Assembly: GCA_016858145.1 (NCBI GenBank) | Contig: JAEHOE010000006.1 | Coordinates: 1,116,001 to 1,180,000 of the forward strand | Source: Edaphochlamys debaryana | Lineage: Eukaryota; Chlorophyta; Chlorophyceae; Chlamydomonadales | DNA length: 64,000 nt | Direction of reading: 5' to 3' | Part shown: positions 48,347 to 58,155 of the stretch, one piece after another | Numbering within the stretch: position 1 is the first letter of the stretch | Layout: every line of letters begins with the position of its first letter | Made by a program: the position numbers and the translations under genes | Notes under the pieces: model-generated | The model's input: only the letters and a program-made list of their open reading frames with translations | What the model was told of the DNA's origin: nothing | Database searches by the model: none

Positions 48347-49242
48347 TCCTGGGGGGCTTCGCCGCCCACAGCGCTGAAAGAGGCTCAGCCCGAAAGGACT
48401 GTATGCACTCCTGCACTGCAAGGGGCGCGGGATAGCTGCCAACAGAACCAACCCACAATCACATAACATCGCAACACGGCTCCACAAAGCCGCTGCATCG
48501 CAACCCACCCACGACGCATATGTCTACGAGAAAGCCATCCCAGCTTCACGGCTGTGCCGCCATTGGAACAAGCCCCGGTGCATGAGGTGCTCCGGGCTCG
48601 GCGGGTAACGCCAAGCCAGCCGGTGGCGACCACACCTGGGCAGTCTACACCTCAACTCTCAGTCAAAGCAACTCCTTTCGGCGTTCATCTCATGCATTGA
48701 GCAGTCCCACGCGAGCCCCGCGCCGCGCCGCCAGCGCCAAGCTGGGCAGGCTCTGCACAGTGAGCCCCCTTGCCTGGAGCAGCCTGGCGAGGCCCCCGCC
48801 CCTGCAGCCCAGGCCGCGGAGAGTCGACATGCTCTCCACCGCGGCTGACCAGTGCTTGCCCATACACCCCCGCGCACCGGCCACCCTTAACCAGGCGGAG
48901 CTTCAGCTCACCCGCAGCCGCGCCTCCTACGAACCCAACCACCCTCGGGCGCACATCGCAGTGTGTTCAGGAGCAGTATGTGTGAACACGTGAAGCCCAC
49001 ATCGTATGACCGCCTGATCCTACTCCACCCTTCATACCGCAGCGCATAATGTCGCCATGCCATGAGCTACAGAACCTCGACCCCGCTTGCCCCCGCCGCT
49101 AGTGCCATGGCAGCGGCTGACGAGGCTGCACAGCCACTTGCGCTGACGGATGGTCGTAAGTGGCCTCACGGTCGAAAACGGGCCTGGCGTCGCAGCCTTC
49201 CTCGGTCATCCAAGTCAGCCCCTACACCCACTCTCCACAGCC

Positions 49243-52194
49243 TCAGTCACTGTTGCTGCCGCTATCGTCGGCGATGCTCTCGGCCGCCATGCCGCCGCCT
49301 TCCAGCCGCCGCCGCTTGCCGGGCTCCCCTCCACCTCCGCCGCCGCCCTGCGAGTGGCCCTGCTGCCCAGCGCCCGGGTCGATCACCGTGGAGGGCGTGG
49401 AGGCGGTGGCCCGCAGCTGCTCCCACATGGTCAGGGCGACCTGCGTGCGGCGCAGCAGGTTCCCCGCCACGCCCGGCACCTGCGGCCGCTGCGCCGCAAA
49501 CACGGCCCCGCTGACCACGCCGCTGACCGAGCCGCCGCCGCACGCCGCGCTGCCGCTGGAGCTCTGAGGCGGCAGAGCCGCCATCGCGCCAAGAGCGTTC
49601 CCCGGCGCCGCGCCGCCGTGTCCCGTGTCCGAGCCGGAGCCTGAGCCGCCCATGGGGCCCGCGGCCGGGCCGGCCGCGCCAGAGCTGCCCACGGCCGCCT
49701 CCACTCCACCGGTGACCTCACGCGTCCCGGAGCCAGCAGCCGCGTCCGTAGCTGCCCCCGTTGCGCCCCCTTGCGCTCCGGAACCCACTGGCTGGGTTGC
49801 GGCCGCGGGAGCCGACTGGCCCACTGCCTCCGCTGCGGCCCCGTGCTCCTGGTGCGGGTCGGCGGCGGGGGCCTGCGCGGCCGCCTTGGCAGCCTGCCCT
49901 GCTTCCCCGGGGCCGAACCGCGTGTGGGAGCACTGCAGGTGGCCGCGGGGCTGACTGGGCCCCGCCCCTGCGCCCCCCACCGCCCCACTGTCCTCGTCGT
50001 CATCCTCGTCATCCAGGTCCTCGTCATTGTCATTGTCGTACTCGTCCTGCAAGGTGGGCGCCACATCAGCAAGCTCTGGGCAAACCATGACTGCAGGGCT
50101 GTCATCGGTGCCCGCTTCCTTGCCGACCCTCAGCCGTGCTCAATGCCGCACGGCCCAAGACCTGCCTCCCCAAAGCCACACAACAACCCTCGCCATCCCC
50201 ACCAGGCCCAACCCCACGCACCACAATGTGCTGCAGCTCCACCAGCTGCTCCAGCACGTGAGGACCGGACAGCGCGCCCGCGCCTCCTGCGCCCACCCCC
50301 TGCTCCGGGAGCAGGGAGCGAAGGAACGTGGCCTTCCCACCCGCGGCCGGAGCCGCCCCGGCGCCCGCTGCCGCCGTGCCCGCTCCTGCGCCCCCGGCTG
50401 CGCCTGCACCGTTGCCGCCGGTCGCACGCCCGCCGACAGCAGTCGCCGCACCGGAGCCCTCTGCCCCGGTTCGGCTGGCTCGACGCCGCTTGGGCGGCCG
50501 CGTGGCCGCTTCCTCCGCGTCCAGCTCCGGGCCCTCGGCACCGCCCTCCACGGCCGCCCCCGCCCCCCGCCCCGCCCCGAGCGCCACGTAGCCCATGCTC
50601 TGGCTGCAGCTGGGGCTGGACCCGTCGGCAGCGCCGTACGAGTCGTCGCCGTACGCCTTGCCGTACCCTGCCGTAGCGCCCGCCCCTGCGGCGCCCGCCG
50701 AGGGCGCGCCCGGCGTGGCCTGGTCCACGGTGTCCTGCGGCCCCGTGGCGTCCCCGCCCGCGGCGTCGCCCGTGCCCCCCGAGGTGCCGCTGCAGGCCAG
50801 CTGCTCGGCCAGTCGCTGGATGCATGCCTCGGCCTTGCGGGCCAGGCCGGTCATCAGCTGCGGGTGCAAGCATGGAGCGGGGGGGCGGGGCAGGTGGGCA
50901 CGAGAGGGGTGAGAGGTGTGTTGGTGGGGGCAGGCGTGGGGACCGAGGGACGGCCGCGGGGTGAGAGGAGCCGGCGGGGTGGTGAGGCGGGCAGCACACG
51001 AGGTGAGGCCGTGGCTGCGCGACGGCCTGGCGTGCACTGCCGTCGCCAGCAGCCCCTGCCCCGCAGAGGGCGGTGCCGTCCTCGACCCCCCCGGCTCCCC
51101 CACCCGACCCACCTCGGAGGAGCAGAAGGGCTGGCTGAGCAGGTCCGCGAGCTGCGGGGCGCGCAGCAGCAGGCCGGTGCGCTTGTGGTGCTTCTTGAGG
51201 ATCTTGACGGTGGCGGTGTAGGCCAGGACCGACCAGTGCACCAGCAGCAGAACCTCGCCTGCGGGGCCGGCGCCGGGGGCAGGGCTCAAGGCAGGGCACG
51301 CCCAGCCAAGCCAAGTACAGGGGGTGTCGCTCCAAGCGGGCAGGGTCGTCCGTTCCTTAGACGACGTTCCGCAGCATCGGTTTCCAGCTCTGCCCTTTTC
51401 TACCAGACTTCGCTGACCTAGGCTCTGCCGAGCTTCTGCTAGGTTCTGCCGGGGGTCGGCTCGCAGCAACAGGGTCTCCTGCCCGCGGCTGTGCATAATA
51501 GTAGAGCTAGGGTCTGTTGCTAGGGACGGACCTTTGCCCGGCACTCCGCGTCATCACCATCCAAACCCTGCCCCCACCCACCATGGAAATTGACGAAGCG
51601 CTTGTAGAGCTGTGCCCGCTGCTCCGTGATCTGCTTGAGCGCCATGCTCGGCCCCGCGGCAGCGGTAGGGGCTGCACCCTCGGCGCCCGCAGCGCCGGTC
51701 CCCGTCTCCCCCGCAGCGCCAGCCTCGGGCCCTGCAGCTGCCTCAGCCGCAGCCGCTGCGGCGGCCGTCCGAGCAGCTGCCGCGGCCTTGGCTGCAGCTG
51801 TGTACTGAGTCGCCTCCGCCTCAAGCCGCTCGAGCTGGATGACGCAGGTCTCCTCGCGCTCCAGGAATCGATCGTTGAGGCGCTGCAGGTGGTCTGTGAG
51901 GACGGCTGTGAAGCGAGCCTCCTCGTCAGCTTCGTGAGCAGCAGGGCCGTTGGCGACCGGGGCAGCGTCGGCCGCCGGGCCTGCCGCTGCCCCTGCAGCA
52001 GCTGCGCCTGAGGGTTCCCCAGGCGCTGGCGCGGAGGCTTCCCTGCCAGCGCTGGCCTGCGCACCCCCTTCTGCCGCCTTGCCCTTCTCTGGCAGCTGTT
52101 TCAGCTCCTTCTTCAGGTGTTTGTAAATGTGGAAGAGGCACTGAAGCTCAGGTAAGTCCTCCGCGGTCGTCCGCAGCAGCCTCGCGAACTTCAT
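49243..52194 (-). CDS. SPX-domain protein
   Basis: 732-aa protein whose N-terminal half is an SPX domain, a sensor of inositol pyrophosphates in phosphate homeostasis. Exons: 52194-51582, 51258-51113, 50857-50222, 50046-49243 (2199 nt, in frame). Seen: N-terminal MKFARLLRTTAEDLPE, then YKHLKKELKQLP, a long Ala-rich insert, VNFHGEVLLLVHWSVLAYTA, and the basic cluster VKILKKHHKRTG followed by LLSQPFCSSE, the standard SPX C-terminal element. The ligand-binding Lys residues appear kept. After about residue 255 the protein is low-complexity (Gly/Ala), includes a very acidic patch (DEYDNDNDEDLDDEDDDED) and ends DDSGSNSD. No EXS, RING, MFS or VTC domain follows, so it is a stand-alone SPX protein with an unusually long tail. 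It probably acts as a soluble regulator, perhaps of a PHR-type transcription factor (inference from family). Confidence 0.85.
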
Positions 52195-53930
52195 TGTGAC
52201 AGTTTAGGGTTCGGGCCCGGCCGTCGAGCACAGCGAGCGAAGTTGCACCAGTAATCCAGCCACTGGTCGCAGAGGCCTCCGCCAGGCCCGGGGCCTGCTG
52301 AGAGCTACTTGTCGCCCAGTTTACTCGGCCAGCTGTACCGCGAGGGCAAACGCGGCATAAAGCTCCGCGCGATGAGGACACCTCGTCGACGTGCCCCCAC
52401 CGCCTCGCGGGCAGCACAAGTGCCCTGCCACGATTTGGGAGGGGGCCTTGAAGCAACCCTGAGCCCCTGGAAGCCGGCCGCGCGCCGAAACGAAAGACCG
52501 CCTTCCTGCGCTATGCTCCCGGTTGATTCCTGATTCCTGATTCAAGTCCTCTTCATCTGCTACTGATAATGACTGCCTATCACACGGACATAAGCGCAGA
52601 GGGTTGTGCCGTGAAATGTCGGCGGCGCGGGGAAAGGGATAGTTGACCGGCACATGGAGCAGGGCCAAATGCACGTTTGGTGAGCAGCATGACAACAAAC
52701 GGTGCCAAATTCATGACACCCGTTTCTCTCTAGGCCGTGGACGCGTCGGGCTGATAACGGAGGTGGCGGTGCACGTGCCTCTCGGCCTGCGCGGTGCGCA
52801 CCGGACTTGCTCGCTTGCGGAGGCTTGCGCGCTCCCTGCCCCGAACCCTGTCAACAACAATCCCTGCCCTTCGCCCCCCAAATCACACCCCCCTTGCAGA
52901 TCAGGAGGACATAGAGCCCGGCGGATTTGCAAAGCTTCAGGCACGCACGTGTCTGCCGTGTTGCAGCACGGCATTCAAAATGGCGTCAGCCCCGCCCAGC
53001 CCGACTCTCGGCGCCACGGACCAGTAGGGCCGGACAAATCCATTTCTAACCCGGCCATCCTAGTGTGTTCTGACTTTGAGGCGGTCAAGGTGAGGAAGGC
53101 CGCAGGCCAGGTGAAGTGAGGTGCGCCAGGAGCCTCTCTGGCCGTCTGGCGGGATGTCTGGGCTTCCGTGATTCCTGTCGTTCCTCACGCTTGAAGTGCA
53201 GGCGTGCAGATTGTGCTGGAGCGCTTGGCTACCGTACAGTAGGCAATTCCATGGGAGGGATGAAACAGGGGTCGCCGTTCAGAGGTAGAGGCTGGCCTTG
53301 CAACATGGGCTTGCTCAGAGGCTAGGCCGCTAGAGGGAGGACTCGCTGCTTGCCTCTTGGCGTAGTCTTGGGCACGGGAAGGTATGACGCGGTCGGATAC
53401 GGTTGACCTGGGTTGCCGCACTGAGTTTCTGTCCGTTACAGCCGCCTGGCGCCGCCCTGGCATCCAGCAGGGCCGCTTCGAGCCTCAACGTCCCAGTCCG
53501 AACACGTTCTGACCTTGCAGCCTGAGACCTTTCCCCTTGATTCCTCAGCGCCTGCAAGCCTCCCTATCCTCCCAACACCAGCATCGTCCGTGCCTCACCA
53601 GCCAGCGCGTGCAGCACTCGCCAGTAAAGGAGGCAGCGTCCCGCATTGTAAGCAGTCGGCGATGCGGCACGGCACAACTCCGTGAGTCCCGTGCAGCTTT
53701 TCAGCCCCTGACCCACGAGCTGCCATGCAGGAAGCACGCCGGCGCCAAGCTGCCAACCCGTCCAAAGGCCAGCGACGCATGGGGCTCCCATGTAGGCAAG
53801 CGCCTGGCCCCTGTCTCCAGTGAGTTGGGCGACCTTCCCACAATGGCGGCTCCAGCTCCGCTCGCTGACTCCCTCTTGTTAACTCCGCGAGAGCACCTCG
53901 CTGTCGTCTGCCACGCTTCCACCGATCCGC
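52195..53930. other. Intergenic region; possible unresolved plus-strand exons
   Basis: Upstream of the SPX gene and downstream of the EF-hand gene. A plus-strand frame near 52897-53026 (DQEDIEPGGFAKLQ, after a good acceptor at ccccttgcag) and a long frame at 53537-53959 could belong to a gene I cannot assemble. A plus-strand TGTAA is at 53647. A reverse TTACA at 53436-53440 may end the EF-hand gene. Confidence 0.35.
53436..53440 (-). terminator. Candidate poly(A) signal (TGTAA, minus strand) of the EF-hand gene
   Basis: First TTACA below the stop at 53931, about 490 nt downstream on the minus strand. Tentative. Confidence 0.3.
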
Positions 53931-55794
53931 TCAGTACCCGAGGATGGCTGCCCGCATGAGGACCAGAGCGTTGGCAAACTCCTGTTGCGTGAGAGGGCGC
54001 GAAGCGAAGGGAAGATTAGCTCATGGCACGCAGGGCAGGCCAGAGCGAAGGGACCGCGGGGCGCATGACAGGTGCCGTATGCGTAGGCCGTGGGCGGCGG
54101 CAAAGGGCGCATTGGGGCCGGTTCAGGCACCCAGCCCTGCCTCGATCCCAACCCCGCCTCCCACATGCCAAGCCCTGCGTCCCTCCCCCCACCGGTCCCG
54201 GCCCCACGCACCTGCGTGTCCAGCTTGCTGTTTCCGTCCACCACCTGATCAACTCGCGTGAAAATGTACTCCTTGGCCGCCTCGCCGTTGGGGCCCAGCG
54301 GGGGCACGCCGTTCTTGAACTCCCGCAGCGTCACGAAGCCCTGCGGAGGCACGTGTCGGGGAAGGAGCTTGGCAACGCGCTCGGAGCAGTCCCGACTACC
54401 TCATAAAAGCGCCCTCACCCAGAACCGCCTCGCCTCGCCCAGGGCTAAGGCTGTGCGCCCCGGTCTCAGTCCCCGTGTTCATTGCAATCCCCAGGCCTTC
54501 CGCGCCCGCTGCCACCCCGGTTGTCGCTCACGTCGTTGTCCCGGTCAAACACCTTGACCACGTCCGCATCCAGGGAGTCGTCGCTGACCGCTCCGTCCAG
54601 GGCGATGGACGCCAGCAGCTCGTCCGTGGTGAGGGTGCCATCCTGGGGTGTGACACACAGCACGTTTGGAAAAACCAAAGTTGGCATTTGCGGGCATGGA
54701 GGCGGGCAAGGCGTAGGGTAGAGGGGCAAGCCGTGGAGGATTCTGATGGGCGCGGGCCTCCTCTGCTGTGCCTCCTCGGGCCCTCCCAGGCCCGCACGTG
54801 CCGTACCTGGTTGAGGTCGAACAGCTTCATGGCGAAGTCGATCTGGGACTCCTCGGGGATGAGGAAGTCAACATCCTCCGCCACTTGCTGCAGGCGTGGG
54901 GCGGGGGTGAAGGGTTGAGCGGCCTCGTGAGGCCTTGGCACATGGGCGCCATGAAGCCAGAGCTCACGAGTCCTTAGCCTCGTGTGCGTGGTGCGTGTGC
55001 CGTCGTCTCTCAGATCCCAAGGACCCCGCAACGAGGGCAGCCCCGAAGTCCGGGCTGGTCGTGTGGAGCGACCAGATCCCCGGCGCCAGCCCTGCCCCCG
55101 CCTGGGGCGCCGCTCCCACCTTGCTGGTGCGCAGCAGCTCCTGCTTGGAGATGACGCCGTCCTTGTTCTCATCGACAAAGGCGAACTGGGGCCGCACAAT
55201 GTCAGCCAGGCTGGCGACGTGGAGGGCGGAAGGGGAGGGGAAGGTTTAGGGCGAGGCCAAGGCCCAAAGGACACGCCCGTCACCAACGCCTTGGGTTCAT
55301 AAGAGCCCGGTGCGGCCGCTACTGCACTCCCATCCCGTGACCGTCTAGGCCCCCCGGTCGGGCGCTCATACCCACAGCTCGACTCCCCCCGCTTCTTGGG
55401 GTGGGACAGAGCAAGTGCTATCCCCGGAGTCACCCATAACCACCTCCAACTTCTCAATCCCCTCGGCTCCCCTGCAGTAGTATGCACACATTGGAGGTCC
55501 GAGGCCTCCCTCTCGCCACCGGCTTCGCGAGCGCCAAGGCGATGCCTGACGGGGCCGTGACCACGCCCACCAACCCCCTCCCGCCCTCCCCAGTCCCGGC
55601 CTGCCATGACCCTACCTGTTGAACTCCGCCGCCATAGCTGGGCTCGCGCCGCCCAGGGTCAGAGCAGCAGCGGCCAGCACCGCCGCGGCCTGCTGCCCCA
55701 CTGCCTGCACAGGCCGGGGCATGGCGCAGCAGGCCACGGACCGCCGAGCGCCGACGGGAGCACGAGCCGAAGCGCGAAGCTGTTGGAGAGCCAT
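53931..55794 (-). CDS. EF-hand protein with bipartite plastid / thylakoid-lumen targeting peptide
   Basis: 213-aa protein. Exons: 55794-55616, 55210-55120, 54887-54807, 54642-54532, 54340-54212, 53981-53931 (642 nt, in frame). The N-terminus starts MALQQLRASARAPVGARRSV, basic and Ala-rich like an algal chloroplast transit peptide. A hydrophobic AAAVLAAAALTLGGA and ASPAMA^AEFN then follow, an AxA thylakoidal-processing site. The mature part has EF-type loops: DENKDGVISKQE (canonical), a DLNQDGTLTTDE loop formed across a splice junction (canonical), DRDNDGFVTLRE (canonical, also across a junction), and a weaker DGNSKLDTQE. Expected role: Ca2+ binding in the thylakoid lumen; partners unknown. 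The start is chosen because this Met begins the transit peptide. Divergent from the small gene at 56238. Confidence 0.8.
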
Positions 55795-56237
55795 GTCGGG
55801 GCTGAGCTGCCTGCAGCAAGGGCGTCGCGGAAATGTTTGTGTCGCTCGCGGCAATTGCTCCGGCGCAGAGGCGCTGCGAGATCTCACGCAAAGCAAATAA
55901 TCCCAACGTCGTTTATGGTCTGGCGTTGATAGCTCACCGATCGCGTGCTCGCACGAGCAGGCGGGTCTCTTCTTTTGGCGGCGGGCGTCCCGACCGTGCC
56001 CTGTTGGTTGTGTCGTTAGGGAGGCTGGAGTGAGTCACGTCTAGCAGAAGCGGTTCGCGTGGGGAATGAGTTTGTGACTTTGCTTGCGTAGCGCGACCTG
56101 CGATTTGCGACATGGGGCTCCATGCTGGTCAAGAACCTATTCCAGTGTTCATACAAAGGCAACTGTCAAAGGCACCCCTCGATACCCCTTGCTCGCCCTC
56201 AGCGCTAGCCCGCACTCCACCGAATTTTGCGCAAAAC
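55795..56237. other. Divergent promoter region
   Basis: About 440 bp between the EF-hand gene (minus) and the small unknown gene (plus). No TATA element is obvious. A shared bidirectional promoter is possible. Confidence 0.5.
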
Positions 56238-56891
56238 ATGGCGGACGCTTTCGAGGACCTTCACAGCATTCCGGAGCGCGACGCTATCTCCAAGGGCGCC
56301 CACTGGGCGTCGTCAGGGGATGAGGAGCCACTTGACAATGTAGGGTCGCGTCTGCTACGGCCGCTGTTGCATCCTCGACCCTCCATCAGCCGCACCACCA
56401 CCCCCTTGGCCCCGAGCGCCGTGCTCGCCAAGTAGCCCCAAGCCCCATCTGCCCCCGTGCTCTGATCCCTGACCACAGCTCCTGGAGCGCGCCAGGACGT
56501 GTGAGGTCAGCCGCAAGCTGGCTGTGTCACGAGTGTCTTCTTCGGGGGATGCAGCGGCTGCGGAGACGCTCCTCCAGCTGTGTGTCCAGCGGGAGGCGGC
56601 TGGCGACGCCCGGCAGGCAAGCACGCTCACTTTCATGAGAGCGTGGGAGGACATTGGCCTTGGTGGCAACTGGTAGGGGGTTGTGGACGTCAGGAGGCTG
56701 TTCTGGCCAGGCGGCTCAGGACACCTGGGTTATTGTAGGCAACGGGGCGTCGTGCCGCCAGCCGGTGCCGACACCTGGGTTGCCTCCACGCCTTGGCCCC
56801 CCAGGTTCTGGACGCGCTGAGGCGGCGTGGCCTGCAGCCGTCAGCCGCAACGTCTGCCCAGCTCCGACAGCTTTTCGACCGCCTGGCTTGA
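56238..56891 (+). CDS. Small unknown protein (108 aa)
   Basis: Three exons join in phase 0: 56238-56339, 56479-56616, 56805-56891, the second intron with a GC donor (cag|gcaagc). It starts MADAFEDLHSIPERDAISKG. It is then mostly helical and charged (LLERARTCEVSRKLAVSRV, ETLLQLCVQREAAGDARQVL) and ends RRRGLQPS...LRQLFDRLA. The second half is faintly like a helical-repeat (PPR/TPR-like) hairpin but too short to assign. No targeting signal is clear. Unrecognised; reading frame and splice sites are consistent. Confidence 0.55.
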
Positions 56892-58155
56892 GCTCCGTAG
56901 GCTACGGCTATGGACCTTTCCCGTGCAGATGCAGCAGCCGTGCGACGACGTTAGCCTCCGAGGACCCGGCCATGCGGGAGTATTCCACCAGCGTCGTGCC
57001 TGGCGCCCCAGCAACGGTCTGCGCTGGAGGCTTCGGCTGGACCCACACGGAGGGCGCTCCAGCTTGCTGCGAAGTTGAAGAGCCGTCGAGGCATGGCCCA
57101 TCCTAAGCGACCAGGCTGGGCAGCCTCCCGCTCAGCTGGACGGAGTGCTGCTCCGTCCTGCTCGGGTATCGGCCAAGGCCCGGGCATGGGCACTTTCGTG
57201 CGCAACCTCCTCGCCCGCAACCTCTTCGCCGCAACCCCCTTCACCCCGTGCTTTGAGGCTGGGCAGTGGGGCCGGTGTTCACGGGGCATCCCACCACAGT
57301 CCTTACCCCGCTCACCCAAGCCAGCGGCCCACATGGACCGCAGGCGGTGGACTCGCGTGCTTGGAGCTGACTACCGGCGGCCTCCTGCGGAACGGTGCTC
57401 GCCAAGGGGAGTGGCCTTGTCAGAAGGTTATGGCGCGCAGTTGGGCGTATCCTGTTGGATGCTGAAGGCTGTTCGGCTCTGGATACGGCAGTGGAGTTTA
57501 TGGATAGACTAGGCGATCTAGAAACGGTGGCTGCCGATGGCAAGGGCACATAGGCCCTGAGCTGATGGCGGGCAGTACTGTGCTACGGTGTGCATCGCAA
57601 CCTACGCGGGGAGGGGCTGCTCATGCACGCAGTGGCACGCCTCGACCCTGCAGCGCGGGTGGGGTAACGAAGCCCAGGGCCGCTCTTATGTAACTCTCGT
57701 TACAGGTAACATCCTCCGTCTGTGCTAAGCCTCATCAACATCCAGCCGGCACCCATGTGTGTAGCCAATACGGCGGCCCAGTTGACCATTGCGACATGTG
57801 CACCTCAGTCCTCAGCTTTTGGCCATGTTATGGGCACAACTTGAACCCATGCCTTCTGCCCGGCCCCACCCTGCGCCCCTCGCCTTGATGCGCGCGCAAT
57901 GCCACAGCCTTCCCGCTCGCACCGCCTCCCCCGTCCAACACACGGGTCCGTGGCTGCGCGCCTGCGCCCACCAGCATTAGTGCTGGCCGCAGCTCCATAC
58001 TCGATGCATATAACAGTCAAACCGCCCAGTGTCGCCAGCAGCATTCGCGCGCACCATCATCGCCACCCAACTCCCGGTTGCCTGAGCCTGAGTGCCCACC
58101 CCGCCCGAAGTGTTGCCCTCTTGCACGTCGCCCTACAGTTTGCCACACAGAGCTC
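56892..58155. other. Convergent intergenic region with possible ankyrin-like exon remnants
   Basis: On the minus strand about 57065-56922 a frame after a good acceptor reads ...GAPGTTLVEYSRMAGSS... to a stop, ankyrin-like in pattern. On the plus strand about 57430-57552 a frame reads RILLDAEGCSALDTAVEFMD to a stop. Neither can be joined to a full gene. TGTAA (57689, plus) and TTACA (57700, i.e. minus-strand TGTAA) lie 7 bp apart. Confidence 0.35.
57689..57704. terminator. Back-to-back poly(A) signals for convergent genes
   Basis: TGTAA at 57689-57693 on the plus strand and TTACA at 57700-57704 (TGTAA on the minus strand). They could end the small plus gene (stop 56891) and the minus plastid-type gene (stop 58156) in one compact bidirectional site. 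Confidence 0.35.

Larger units (their letters stand above)
46942..49242. other. Intergenic region with tandem repeat and repeat-element remnants
   Basis: It holds three 40-bp tandem repeats (47311-47430), a small frame with a Cys-rich motif (47708-48115), and a copy of a dispersed repeat (48296-48346) next to CTCAGCCC-type fragments (about 48068 and 48387). The rest shows nothing I can name. The pattern suggests accumulated mobile-element debris. Confidence 0.5.
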
